Assembly: GCA_015233565.1 (NCBI GenBank)
Contig: JADFXM010000007.1
Location: 164,472 to 228,471, forward strand
Direction: 5' to 3'
Length of the DNA stretch: 64,000 nucleotides
Source of the DNA: Candidatus Rifleibacteriota bacterium
GTDB taxonomy: Bacteria > Muiribacteriota > Ozemobacteria > Ozemobacterales > Ozemobacteraceae
Shown here in pieces: positions 34,140-41,707 of the stretch; position 1 is the stretch's first letter, and the number at the start of each line of letters is the position of its first letter. The translations under genes were made by a program, and so were the position numbers. A model generated the notes under the pieces. It was not told the DNA's origin. It saw only the letters and a list, made by a program, of their open reading frames with translations, and did not search any database.

Positions 34140-34249
34140 TCGGAATTACAGCAATAATAACAGTCCATTGTTCTATTACATCGATTTTCAAAAAATGAGT
34201 CGTATTAAAAAAATGCATAAATCAACTTTTTGGTCGCTTCGACTTAGCT

Positions 34250-34371
34250 CAGAAGCTGTGAATAATTTACCGACCCACGAAAGTACAATCCACGAGAATG
34301 CTATCAGAAAACGTTTGTGATTGTTTTCACTTCCCATTTTTAAATTATTTCACACCTTCTTAGCGATCAAT
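34250..34371 (+). repeat. GAAGNTGTGAA-bounded interspersed repeat, copy 3
   Basis: The left end cagaagctgtgaataattt is mirrored by aaattatttcacaccttct at the right end. The interior matches the 29231 copy (gaaagtacaa and ttttcacttcc blocks). It lies within the 315-bp gap between permease 1 and its ATPase, which otherwise holds nothing recognisable. Confidence 0.7.
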
Positions 34372-34454
34372 TTTCAGACGTTTTTTTCTCTGTTATTCAT
34401 AAGTGTTCTATTTAATTTATCTTAGAAAGTTAAATAAAGAAATGAGGCAGGTTT

Positions 34455-35156
34455 ATGGTTGCTCCCGAAGAAATTTCAAAAAAAATTTTCCTGGAGGGGA
34501 AAGATTTAAAGAAAAGCTTTTTCCTGAAAGGAAAGGAAATAAAGGTTTTTGACCGAGTAAATTTTTCCTTTGAAAACGGCAAAGTAATAGTAATCCAAGG
34601 TCGCAGCGGGGTGGGGAAATCAACGCTATTAAGCCTTCTTGGCGGACTCGATCGCCCGACAGAAGGTTCGATTTCTTTTGAAGGGACGCCTTTTGAAAAC
34701 TGCTCAAATGAAGAACTGGCTTTGCTGAGAAGAAGGAAAATTGGCATAATTTTTCAGAATTTCAACCTGCTGAGTTCCTGGACGGCTGCTGAGAACGTCG
34801 AAGCTGTTTTGATGCACTCGGGAGTGAGTGAGAGTGTACGACGGCAAAAAGTTGAAGCGCTTTTGAGCGAACTGGGACTTGCCGACAGACTGGACAACCT
34901 TCCCTCCGAACTCAGTGTTGGACAACAACAGCGAGTTGCTATCGCAAGGACTCTGGCAAACGATCCGGTTTTGATTCTGGCCGATGAACCGACCGGCGAT
35001 GTCGACCCTGAAACCGCGAAGGAAATTATAGAAAAACTACTGGTACTCGTAAAAAACAAGGGAACCACCTTGATCGTAGCTACTCACGGAAATTTTTCAG
35101 AATCCTGGGCAGATCAAATTTATCAAATGAAAGATGGCGGGTTGGAAAAGAAGTAA
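34455..35156 (+). CDS. ABC transporter ATPase (LolD/MacB-like)
   Basis: A 233-residue nucleotide-binding subunit with Walker A GRSGVGKST, Q-loop FQNFNLLSSW, signature LSVGQQQRVAIA, Walker B LILADEPTGDVD and switch His in VATHG. The signature uses VGQQQ in place of the usual GGQQQ. The residues around the Q-loop and the length match the MacB/LolD group, consistent with FtsX-like partners. It is the only ATPase for three permease genes in the locus. The permease 2 start follows four bases after the stop. Confidence 0.94.
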   Translation: MVAPEEISKKIFLEGKDLKKSFFLKGKEIKVFDRVNFSFENGKVIVIQGRSGVGKSTLLSLLGGLDRPTEGSISFEGTPFENCSNEELALLRRRKIGIIFQNFNLLSSWTAAENVEAVLMHSGVSESVRRQKVEALLSELGLADRLDNLPSELSVGQQQRVAIARTLANDPVLILADEPTGDVDPETAKEIIEKLLVLVKNKGTTLIVATHGNFSESWADQIYQMKDGGLEKK

Positions 35157-35160
35157 ATCG

Positions 35161-36978
35161 ATGAAAGAATTAATCAAATTAGCCAAACGAGAGGCTTTTC
35201 GAAGGAAAGGGCGAACTTTAGCTAACGTGGCAGGCCATTTTTTCGCAATAATGCTTCTGGTTATACTCGCAAATTCCCTTGCAACCTCAAGAAACGCAAA
35301 GGATGCTGTACTTAATAATTTGGGAACCCATTTTCTGGTGTTTGTGCCGGGAGAAATTCCAGTCCAGAATCAGGTGCCAGTGGCGACTTCTACTCCCAAT
35401 GTTTCCAATACTATCAGTGCAACCAGTGCTTCAAGTGCTTCAAGTGCTTCAAGTGCTTCAAGTGCTTCAAGTGCTCCAAGTGCTTCAAATGCTCCAAGTG
35501 CTTCAAGTGCTCCAAGTGCTTCAAATGCTTCAAGTGCTCCCAGTGCCCTCAGCACTACCAGTGCCCCCAGTGCTACCAGTGCAACCAGTGCTTCAAGTAC
35601 TCCCAGTGTTCCCGGTTCTCCCAATGCTACCAATGCTACCAGTGCCCCCAGTTCTCCTAATACTACCAGTGCTTCAAGTTCCACTAGCTTAGCACCCTCC
35701 ACTTTAATTGCTTCTACTTCACGTGATACTGTCTTTAAAACATCTGTTCTTGTAACCCCTGACTTCGGTGAAACTTCTTTGACCAGTACTGAATCAAACA
35801 CTCATTTTGTTGCAGCTAGTTCTGATGCCGCTTTGCTGCAGAGCATTTCCACTGCGACGGTTTTTCGATCTGAAATAACGTTATCTCATGGTCCACTTGA
35901 ATATTCTCAGACAAACTCGACTTCCTCGACACAGGTGCTATCTGAAGGTTGTACAGCCTGCACCCTTTCGGCGAGCAAGGCACCTCTTGACCCCATGAGA
36001 GAGGGTTTCTTTTCTGACCCGGCAAGGACCAAGCTTATCCCTTTGAGTGTGGTTGATAAAATCAGGAAGATTCCTTTTGTGCTGAATGCTTCCGGCTTTC
36101 TGTTATTTTCCCTGAGAGATCCGAGGTCAGGAATGAACTTTACCGTCGGAGGATTTGATACAGGGAATCCTACTGCTGTAAGTGGAAATTCATGTCAGGC
36201 CTCTGATATTATCAGCGGGGATTTTATTCATTCTGAGGATCGTGGTGTTGCATTGCTTGAAGAAAGCTTTGCAATTTCACAAGGATTGAAAGTTGGCTCC
36301 TTCATCAGCTTACCAGGAAAGGTTTTCCCGGTAAAGGGAATCGTTCGTCCCGGAATCAGGGCCGCGAAAGCTGGAATCTATCTGGCATTTTCGGATGCCG
36401 AACAAGTGATCAACACCCGGTTAACTGCTCCACTTGCCAGTGAAGCCAATATTATTGTGGTGGAAGCTGGAAGTGCCAGGAGACAGCAGGAGGCTATGGA
36501 CGGGGTCAGGAAAATTCTTCCCGAATGTATGATTGATACTTTCAACTGTTTTGTCCTCTCTGCAAATGTAATGGAAATCGATGAAAAAGCTAGCTGGCTA
36601 CTGATCATTATTGTTTTATTTGCCTCAATTTTGTTTTCTGCAAAGTCGCAGATGGCATCAGTTATTGAGCGCCGACATGATATTGGAATTTTGAAAGCCA
36701 TCGGGTGGACGGACAGAAATATCGTTGATCAAATTCTTGTGGAATCACTGTTTCAGGCCGTGGTAGGCGGCGTTTTGGGGTGCTTGGCCGGGACTTTTTT
36801 AATCGTTGTACCCATTGGAGTTTTGTCCCAGTTCCAAACAGGATGGAATATGAACGTCACTCCTTATGTGCTATTCGCTGGATTTTGTGTCACTTTGCTC
36901 TCAGGTTTTATTTCAGGTGGTGTTCCTGCATTTTATGCAACAAGAGAAGGTCCAGCTGATTCCTTACGAAGATTTTGA
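35161..36978 (+). CDS. ABC transporter permease 2 with Ser/Ala-rich insert
   Basis: A 605-residue FtsX/MacB-like permease. The start at 35161 (MKELIKLAKREAFRRKG) is chosen by alignment to the two paralogues and GGAAAAGAAG upstream; a frame open from 35134 would overlap the ATPase. After the first helix and the conserved GTHFLVFVPG comes an insert (about residues 80-265) of Ser, Ala, Thr and Pro that the 436- and 406-residue paralogues lack. The distal domain retains PAKAGIYLAF and the FtsX helix signature (VIERRHDIGILKAIGWTD). The GTTCC motif is degenerate (GNSCQ) but CTAC remains. The insert is outside the cell membrane and may be a flexible or glycosylated stalk. Confidence 0.9.
   Translation: MKELIKLAKREAFRRKGRTLANVAGHFFAIMLLVILANSLATSRNAKDAVLNNLGTHFLVFVPGEIPVQNQVPVATSTPNVSNTISATSASSASSASSASSASSAPSASNAPSASSAPSASNASSAPSALSTTSAPSATSATSASSTPSVPGSPNATNATSAPSSPNTTSASSSTSLAPSTLIASTSRDTVFKTSVLVTPDFGETSLTSTESNTHFVAASSDAALLQSISTATVFRSEITLSHGPLEYSQTNSTSSTQVLSEGCTACTLSASKAPLDPMREGFFSDPARTKLIPLSVVDKIRKIPFVLNASGFLLFSLRDPRSGMNFTVGGFDTGNPTAVSGNSCQASDIISGDFIHSEDRGVALLEESFAISQGLKVGSFISLPGKVFPVKGIVRPGIRAAKAGIYLAFSDAEQVINTRLTAPLASEANIIVVEAGSARRQQEAMDGVRKILPECMIDTFNCFVLSANVMEIDEKASWLLIIIVLFASILFSAKSQMASVIERRHDIGILKAIGWTDRNIVDQILVESLFQAVVGGVLGCLAGTFLIVVPIGVLSQFQTGWNMNVTPYVLFAGFCVTLLSGFISGGVPAFYATREGPADSLRRF
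35416..35681 (+). repeat. 9-bp coding minisatellite in permease 2
   Basis: About 29 units of a 9-bp repeat close to AGTGCTTCA, five of them identical in a row at the 5' side and increasingly varied (AGTGCTCCA, AATGCTACC, AGTGCCCCC) towards the 3' end. Each unit adds three residues such as Ser-Ser-Ala, so slippage alters length without breaking the frame. Confidence 0.95.
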
Positions 36979-36998
36979 AGCTTCCGGGATTGACTACG

Positions 36999-37295
36999 AT
37001 GGAAAAAATATATTCAGAATCTGAAAAATGCCGAAAAATTGTTCATTTTCAGATTTCCCAACCTCGGGGATTTAAATTTGATATTTTGTCGATTAATGAA
37101 TCACCAAGTTCCTTTGGAAGGCATCTTCTAATTTATTTTTATGAAAGTTGGTCTCAGGATAAAATCCAACAGAAAAGTATTCCAAAATCAGGAAAATGCC
37201 TTTTGAAGCTATTTCCCGAGAAAATGCAAACTATCGATACCGGGAATTCTGATTTTGTTTACTATGACAGTCTCTGGCTTTCGATTGTGTCATAA
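36999..37295 (+). CDS. Small protein of unknown function between permeases
   Basis: A 98-residue frame (MEKIYSESEKCRKIVHF..., ending DSLWLSIVS) filling the 326-bp gap between permeases 2 and 3. A TTG at 36975 overlapping the permease stop would give eight more residues and tight coupling; neither start has a good ribosome site. The product has no signal peptide or membrane helix and contains GRHLLIYFYESW. I recognise no family. Its position suggests a cytoplasmic accessory of the transporter, but it could be non-genic. Confidence 0.45.
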   Translation: MEKIYSESEKCRKIVHFQISQPRGFKFDILSINESPSSFGRHLLIYFYESWSQDKIQQKSIPKSGKCLLKLFPEKMQTIDTGNSDFVYYDSLWLSIVS

Positions 37296-37304
37296 GGATA
37301 AATC

Positions 37305-38525
37305 ATGAATGATTCATTGCGTTGTGCGCTAAGAGAACTTTCCAGGCATAGAAACAGAGCGTTAGCCAATTTCTTTGGTTATTTTGTTGCGGTTTGCATG
37401 ATGACCGGAATTGGCCATCTTCTATTATTTTCCCGTGATGTTGAAGGGGAAATTCTTCTTCGGACCGGAGTCCATTTTATGGGTTTTGTGCCCTTGAAAT
37501 CCGACGACCCAAAATACCTTTCGGAGCTGCTTCTTGACCCATCCAGTGAGGCTTTTATAGCCAATTCCATTATCTGCCGGCTTTTACCAAAAAATTTCGT
37601 TGATAAAATAAATAATATCCCGGAAGTGAAGGATTCTTCGCCTTTTTTACTGTTTCGCTATCGTGATCCCGATACAGGACTTTTGTACAACCTCGGTGGA
37701 TTCGAACTTGGTAATCAATCTGCGGTGGGTACAACCTGCTGTGCCAAAACTGATGTCTTGAACGGTGAGTATTTGAAGGCATCCGGCTCTGTAATGCTTG
37801 AAGTCGGGTTTGCTATGTCGCATGGACTGAAAGTAGGAACGAAAATAGCCCTTTCCGGAGAGGATTTTCCGATAGTCGCAATTGTGGACCCAGGTATCAG
37901 GCCCGCAAAAGCAGATATTTACATGGCTTTTGAGGATGCTGAACGGGTAATCGGAAAGAGGTTGAAAATGCCATTAAAGGAATCCGCGAATCTTTTTTTG
38001 ATTGAAGCGAAAAACTCGACAGTTCAATTTCAAGCGATCGATGCTGTTAAGAAAATCCTGGACGGCAGTGTTGGGACAACGTACAATTGCTTCAAACCCG
38101 CAATTAAAGCATTGGGAATAAATTCCGGGTCAGTCTGGATGCTGACATTGTTGATTGCGGGGGGAACCTTCCTGTTCTCTTTAAAATCCCAGATTTCATC
38201 AGTAATAGAACGTCGCCGGGATCTTGGAATTTTGAAAGCAATAGGCTGGACAAATCTTGAAATAATTATTCAGATTTTACTTGAATCAGCAATAACTGCA
38301 TTGCCCGGCGGAATCTGCGGTTGCATCGCGGGTTTAATTTTGTATTACTTTGCTCCCTTTGAAGCTATTTTTGGAATGAGGCGTATTTCAGATTTTTTAA
38401 TCTTTTATCCCTCGCTTGTTATTGCAGGAATTTTTTTCGCATTTTTTGGAGGAGTGCTCGCAGGGTTGATTGCGGGCCTCCTTTCTCTTAGGCAATTACC
38501 TGCAGAAGCTATCAGACGTTTATAA
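37305..38525 (+). CDS. ABC transporter permease 3 (FtsX/MacB-like)
   Basis: A 406-residue paralogue of permeases 1 and 2, the shortest. AAGGATAAATC precedes the ATG. It has the N-terminal helix, GVHFMGFVPL, the extracytoplasmic domain with VGTTCCAKTD intact but without the CxxxCxxCxxC of permease 1, PAKADIYMAF, and the C-terminal FtsX helices (VIERRRDLGILKAIGWTN; ends PAEAIRRL). The three permeases therefore differ in which cysteine motifs they keep. It converges with the MBL hydrolase gene, leaving 33 bp between stops. Confidence 0.9.
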   Translation: MNDSLRCALRELSRHRNRALANFFGYFVAVCMMTGIGHLLLFSRDVEGEILLRTGVHFMGFVPLKSDDPKYLSELLLDPSSEAFIANSIICRLLPKNFVDKINNIPEVKDSSPFLLFRYRDPDTGLLYNLGGFELGNQSAVGTTCCAKTDVLNGEYLKASGSVMLEVGFAMSHGLKVGTKIALSGEDFPIVAIVDPGIRPAKADIYMAFEDAERVIGKRLKMPLKESANLFLIEAKNSTVQFQAIDAVKKILDGSVGTTYNCFKPAIKALGINSGSVWMLTLLIAGGTFLFSLKSQISSVIERRRDLGILKAIGWTNLEIIIQILLESAITALPGGICGCIAGLILYYFAPFEAIFGMRRISDFLIFYPSLVIAGIFFAFFGGVLAGLIAGLLSLRQLPAEAIRRL

Positions 38526-38558
38526 AAAAATGCCGATTAATTCAGCAAAACCTGGTGT

Positions 38559-39182
38559 TCAGGGTAGCGCGTCGAATTCTGAAAAAGTGGCAGCTTTTAA
38601 GATCGCACTGGACTTCTTTTCTTCGCCAAGATTGGATGAAGCTTTGGTGCCATAGTCGTGTCCGGGAAGGATAATCAGATTGTCCGGAAGATTTTTGATT
38701 TTTTGAAGGCTTTCAAATAGTTCCCGGGAATTTCCACCTGGGAGATCAGTTCGACCGCAATTTCCGAAAAATAAAGTGTCACCGGTTACCAGAAAAGTAT
38801 CGTTTACTACCAGGCAAATCGAGCCGAGAGCATGTCCAGGGGTGTGCAGAATTTTTACCTTGATCTGCTCGCCGATTTGCATTTCTTCGCCGTCTTTTAC
38901 TTCGATATCGACCGATACTTCTTTGGCGATAAGGGTTTTTGTGGCCGAATGAGCGCAAATTTCTGCTCCAACCCGTTTTTTTATTATATCTGTTCCACGA
39001 ATGTGGTCAAAATGGTGATGTGTCAGGAAAACATAACGAATTTTGATTTTGTTCTCCGCCGCTATTTTCAAAACTTTTTCAGGCTCAAAGGCAGGGTCAA
39101 CAGCCAATCCAAAACCGCCCTCCGTGCCTATCAGGTGGGATAAATTTCCCATTCCCCCAACCGGTATTGAAATATGTTTCAT
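38559..39182 (-). CDS. MBL-fold metallohydrolase (glyoxalase II-like)
   Basis: A 207-residue single-domain beta-lactamase-fold hydrolase. The zinc motif THHHFDH (HxHxDH) is followed by HTPGHALGS (third ligand His) and TGDTLFFGNCGRTDLPGG (bridging Asp), then a C-terminal LPGHDYG with the last ligand His. This is the YcbL/glyoxalase II-like set. It would hydrolyse thioesters such as S-lactoylglutathione analogues. AAGGAG precedes the ATG. Cytoplasmic, monocistronic. Confidence 0.92.
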   Translation of the reverse strand: MKHISIPVGGMGNLSHLIGTEGGFGLAVDPAFEPEKVLKIAAENKIKIRYVFLTHHHFDHIRGTDIIKKRVGAEICAHSATKTLIAKEVSVDIEVKDGEEMQIGEQIKVKILHTPGHALGSICLVVNDTFLVTGDTLFFGNCGRTDLPGGNSRELFESLQKIKNLPDNLIILPGHDYGTKASSNLGEEKKSSAILKAATFSEFDALP

Positions 39183-39267
39183 TTTTTTTCTCCTTAATTC
39201 CGGATCATTCCAGGAAAAATTTGCTGTTCTTAAGTGTTAATCAGTTGTTATCAGCACTTTATTAAAA

Positions 39268-39990
39268 TTACTGGACTCCAGGCAATAAGTAAGTGTCGGT
39301 TGAGTCCAGGGTCATTGAAGCGCCCGTTGATTGAAATGTGCTTTGAACTCCTATTGTTACTTGTACAGTGTATGTGGTGGGGCGGTACAAAACAAATGTC
39401 GCAACATCCCGGGCGATAAGAAATTGAAATCTGCTCAGGAGAGCAGCACTGGCTGCAGCAGGCAGGGTTGTGTTGATCCAGTTTCTTCGAAGGGTATTCG
39501 TGGTGCTGTCCAGAAAAAGTAAAAATGTACCGGTTCCTGAAACGGCATTCGGAGATGGGGAAGCAACCGGAAGATCATAAATCAGATAAGAGGAATTTGC
39601 TTGATAAGCTGGTGAAGCTACAAGTATTGCATTATTCAAATCGCGCAAAACCATTTCGTGAATGGTTCGCACCTGGTTCATCAGCATGCTTTCCTGCTGT
39701 CCGCGCTGCCAGACTTGGGATGACATCCACACGCTCGAAACCAGGGTAATCAATATCATGGAAATTACCATGGTCGAGACCAATACTTCAGTGAGGGTGA
39801 ATCCGGAGTGCGAAATAATCAGACCTTTTCGGAATCTGAAATTCCCGGAGATATGTGGTAATTGGCCTTGGTTTAATTGGGTTACTACACTCATAATCAG
39901 GGCAAAAAAAGTCATCTTAAAATCTTTCTGAATCAGAAAATCTGAATCTGTCAAATCTGCGAAGTTTGTACTAGTCTTCATACCATTCAT
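39268..39990 (-). CDS. PilW/GspJ-like prepilin
   Basis: A roughly 240-residue prepilin. The processing site SG|FTLTEVL with Glu5 is followed by a hydrophobic helix (VSTMVISMILITLVSSVW) and a beta-rich globular part, as in minor pilins PilW/GspJ. Position in the cluster and size support this subtype. The leader before the cleavage site is unusually long (about 60 residues from the ATG at 39990, which lies inside the FimT-like gene); a shorter internal start without a clear ribosome site is possible. The GspH-like stop overlaps it, so translation is coupled. Confidence 0.8.
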   Translation of the reverse strand: MNGMKTSTNFADLTDSDFLIQKDFKMTFFALIMSVVTQLNQGQLPHISGNFRFRKGLIISHSGFTLTEVLVSTMVISMILITLVSSVWMSSQVWQRGQQESMLMNQVRTIHEMVLRDLNNAILVASPAYQANSSYLIYDLPVASPSPNAVSGTGTFLLFLDSTTNTLRRNWINTTLPAAASAALLSRFQFLIARDVATFVLYRPTTYTVQVTIGVQSTFQSTGASMTLDSTDTYLLPGVQ

Positions 39991-40531
39991 CGCTTTCAAT
40001 TACTCCGGCTGCGTTAATCATAACTGTAAAAGATGTGACCCCGTCCGTAAAATTTGCGGTATACTCAGGAATGGGCAGTGAATCCTGGCTTGGGGTTGAA
40101 ACTAATAACCCATCAGGTCTGAAAAATATTACCGACGGCGAAGTCCCGACTGTGACTGACATTGCAGAAGGGAATTCCCGGTACGGGAAATCAAGGGTAT
40201 TTGTCCAGGATGCGCTATAAACGTTGTTTATTGAATCGGAAAGATCTCCCGATGAAACTGTCGAGTTGGGATAGGATTGAACCGTATAGGAAGCTATGCA
40301 ACCAGTTGCGTCATATGTAATGAACAACCGATAGTACACTTGGTCATTGATAGCTCCAGACCGTCCATATCGGACATCCTGGATAAAAATCTGGGCATTC
40401 GCTGCTACGTTCTGAGAAGAATAGAAACTTCCGGCTGTTTGGTCGCTGAGGTTAGCAAAAACCGCAGCAATTGAAATCACAGCTAATATCTCCATCAGAG
40501 TAAAACCACTATTTCGACGATTAACTAGCAA
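39971..40531 (-). CDS. FimT/GspH-like prepilin
   Basis: A 186-residue prepilin. TTG at 40531 is the likely start, with AAGGA about seven bases upstream, giving a short basic leader MLVNRRNSG cut before FTLMEIL (Glu5 present), then a hydrophobic helix and a beta-rich C-terminal domain containing SVTVGTSPSVIFFRPDG, which is GspH/FimT-like. Minor pilins of this type start pilus or pseudopilus assembly. It overlaps the PilW/GspJ-like gene downstream. Confidence 0.85.
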   Translation of the reverse strand: MLVNRRNSGFTLMEILAVISIAAVFANLSDQTAGSFYSSQNVAANAQIFIQDVRYGRSGAINDQVYYRLFITYDATGCIASYTVQSYPNSTVSSGDLSDSINNVYSASWTNTLDFPYREFPSAMSVTVGTSPSVIFFRPDGLLVSTPSQDSLPIPEYTANFTDGVTSFTVMINAAGVIESDEWYED

Positions 40532-40546
40532 TTGTTTTCCTTAATT

Positions 40547-41128
40547 TTAGTCCTGAAAGATTTTTTGGAGGTCTATCTCCAGTCCAGGAAGGACAGCCAC
40601 AGGTGCTTTTGCCAGCCCGATATAGAGTCGTTTCTGGTCGTATTCTTTCTTCCCTTCCAGTTCATAGACTTGTATTATCTTTTCGTCGGGATAAATCACC
40701 CAGTATTCTTTGACTCCGTGGGTTTCATACAAGGTGGTTTTTTTGATTAAATCTTTTCTTCGGGTTGATGGGGAAAGTATTTCAACAACCCAATCAGGAG
40801 CGCCACGGCAGCCTTTTTTATTTATTTTGTTTTTGTCACAGATAACGACCAAATCAGGTTCAACAACGGTATCGATCTCGTCATCAGGTTCATCTGTTTT
40901 TGGGAAGAATACGCCAAACGGTGCAAAAAACATTTCACAGGGCTTACCTTCCAAAAAACTTTGAACGATGAAGCTCAGTTTGTTCAATATTCTCTGATGG
41001 GATGTCGAAGGCGGCGGTGTCATATCGTAAGCTTCGCCATCGATCAATTCCCAGCGTTCATTTTCCGGCCAGGAACACAAATCTTTGTATGTATATTTTC
41101 CTTCTCTTTTTTCGACTGGTACTGACAT
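40547..41128 (-). CDS. Uma2-family (DUF820) nuclease-fold protein
   Basis: A 193-residue protein: YTYKDLCSWPENERWELIDGEAYDMTPPPS at the start (split here for length) and EPDLVVICDKNKINKKGCRG, then PDWVVEILSPSTRRKD, the PD-(D/E)xK-like core of Uma2 proteins, and an EYWVIYPDEKIIQVYEL strand. Family members are numerous in cyanobacteria and other phyla, and their role is unclear. It is not related to pili and interrupts the prepilin cluster together with the toxin remnant. Confidence 0.9.
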   Translation of the reverse strand: MSVPVEKREGKYTYKDLCSWPENERWELIDGEAYDMTPPPSTSHQRILNKLSFIVQSFLEGKPCEMFFAPFGVFFPKTDEPDDEIDTVVEPDLVVICDKNKINKKGCRGAPDWVVEILSPSTRRKDLIKKTTLYETHGVKEYWVIYPDEKIIQVYELEGKKEYDQKRLYIGLAKAPVAVLPGLEIDLQKIFQD

Positions 41129-41301
41129 TTTCTATCCTCCAACGGTTCTTTTCAGGTTTATGTTCGAGTAGATTATATCACAAATAGGGGTTAGATAAAA
41201 TTTTCAAAAGGATTTGAAGTTGCAATTCAACTGGTTTTCAGCAAAAATCCGAACGAAGGGAGAAGGGCCTATTCTTTAGTAATCGGGGTCAATCGAGAGT
41301 T

Positions 41302-41428
41302 TCAGGATTTCTCCTTAACTTTGTCTAGCACGGCTTGTTTAAAGTAATTTGGTATTCAGAACGGATTTGAGGGTGCTTTTCCCCGAACCATTCGGTCCGG
41401 CAAACATTCGTAAACGAGGTATACCCAT
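41302..41428 (-). pseudogene. Zeta-toxin/AAA-like ATPase remnant with internal deletion
   Basis: The minus strand from 41428 reads MGIPRLRMFAGPNGSGKSTL with a perfect Walker A, the usual start of zeta-toxin-like P-loop kinases, but the frame stops after 29 codons at 41339. In another frame, bases 41337-41302 read QAVLDKVKEKS then stop, which looks like the C-terminal tail of such a protein. The central 150 or so residues are missing, so the gene has lost function by deletion. It begins two bases after the stop of a small upstream frame. Confidence 0.62.
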
Positions 41429-41430
41429 AT

Positions 41431-41583
41431 TTATCGAATCAGTAATTTCTGACCAGGAATCACTTTAATTTGAGGGGGCAATTTCTTCAACATTTTCTTG
41501 CTTCCATCAGGCGAAACTTCGATCAAGAAACCTGCTTCCTCATCAGAATCCAACCAAACGTGTTGAATTGGCAACTTCAACAT
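41431..41583 (-). CDS. Small protein, likely partner of the toxin remnant
   Basis: A 50-residue frame starting MLKLPIQHVWLDSDEEAG and ending VIPGQKLLIR. The start has AGGGG eight bases upstream, and it stops two bases before the ATG of the zeta-like remnant, an operon layout seen in small antitoxin plus toxin pairs. No family assigned. The frame is open further upstream into the giant gene, but that part is not protein-like. Confidence 0.5.
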   Translation of the reverse strand: MLKLPIQHVWLDSDEEAGFLIEVSPDGSKKMLKKLPPQIKVIPGQKLLIR

Positions 41584-41707
41584 TTCAGAGCCCCTAGAAA
41601 TGCAGTTGTTAGTAAAATCCTTTGTCTTTTTCGATTCTACGGTCGCCACACGGTGCCTCCTTTTGCCTTTGTGACAAGAAAATAAGCACTTAAGTCGCAA
41701 CGGTGGA

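Noticed and set aside
35416..35681. Possible CRISPR array from the repeated AGTGCTTCA units
   Set aside because: Units are 9 bp, directly adjacent, without spacers, and lie in frame inside a permease gene.
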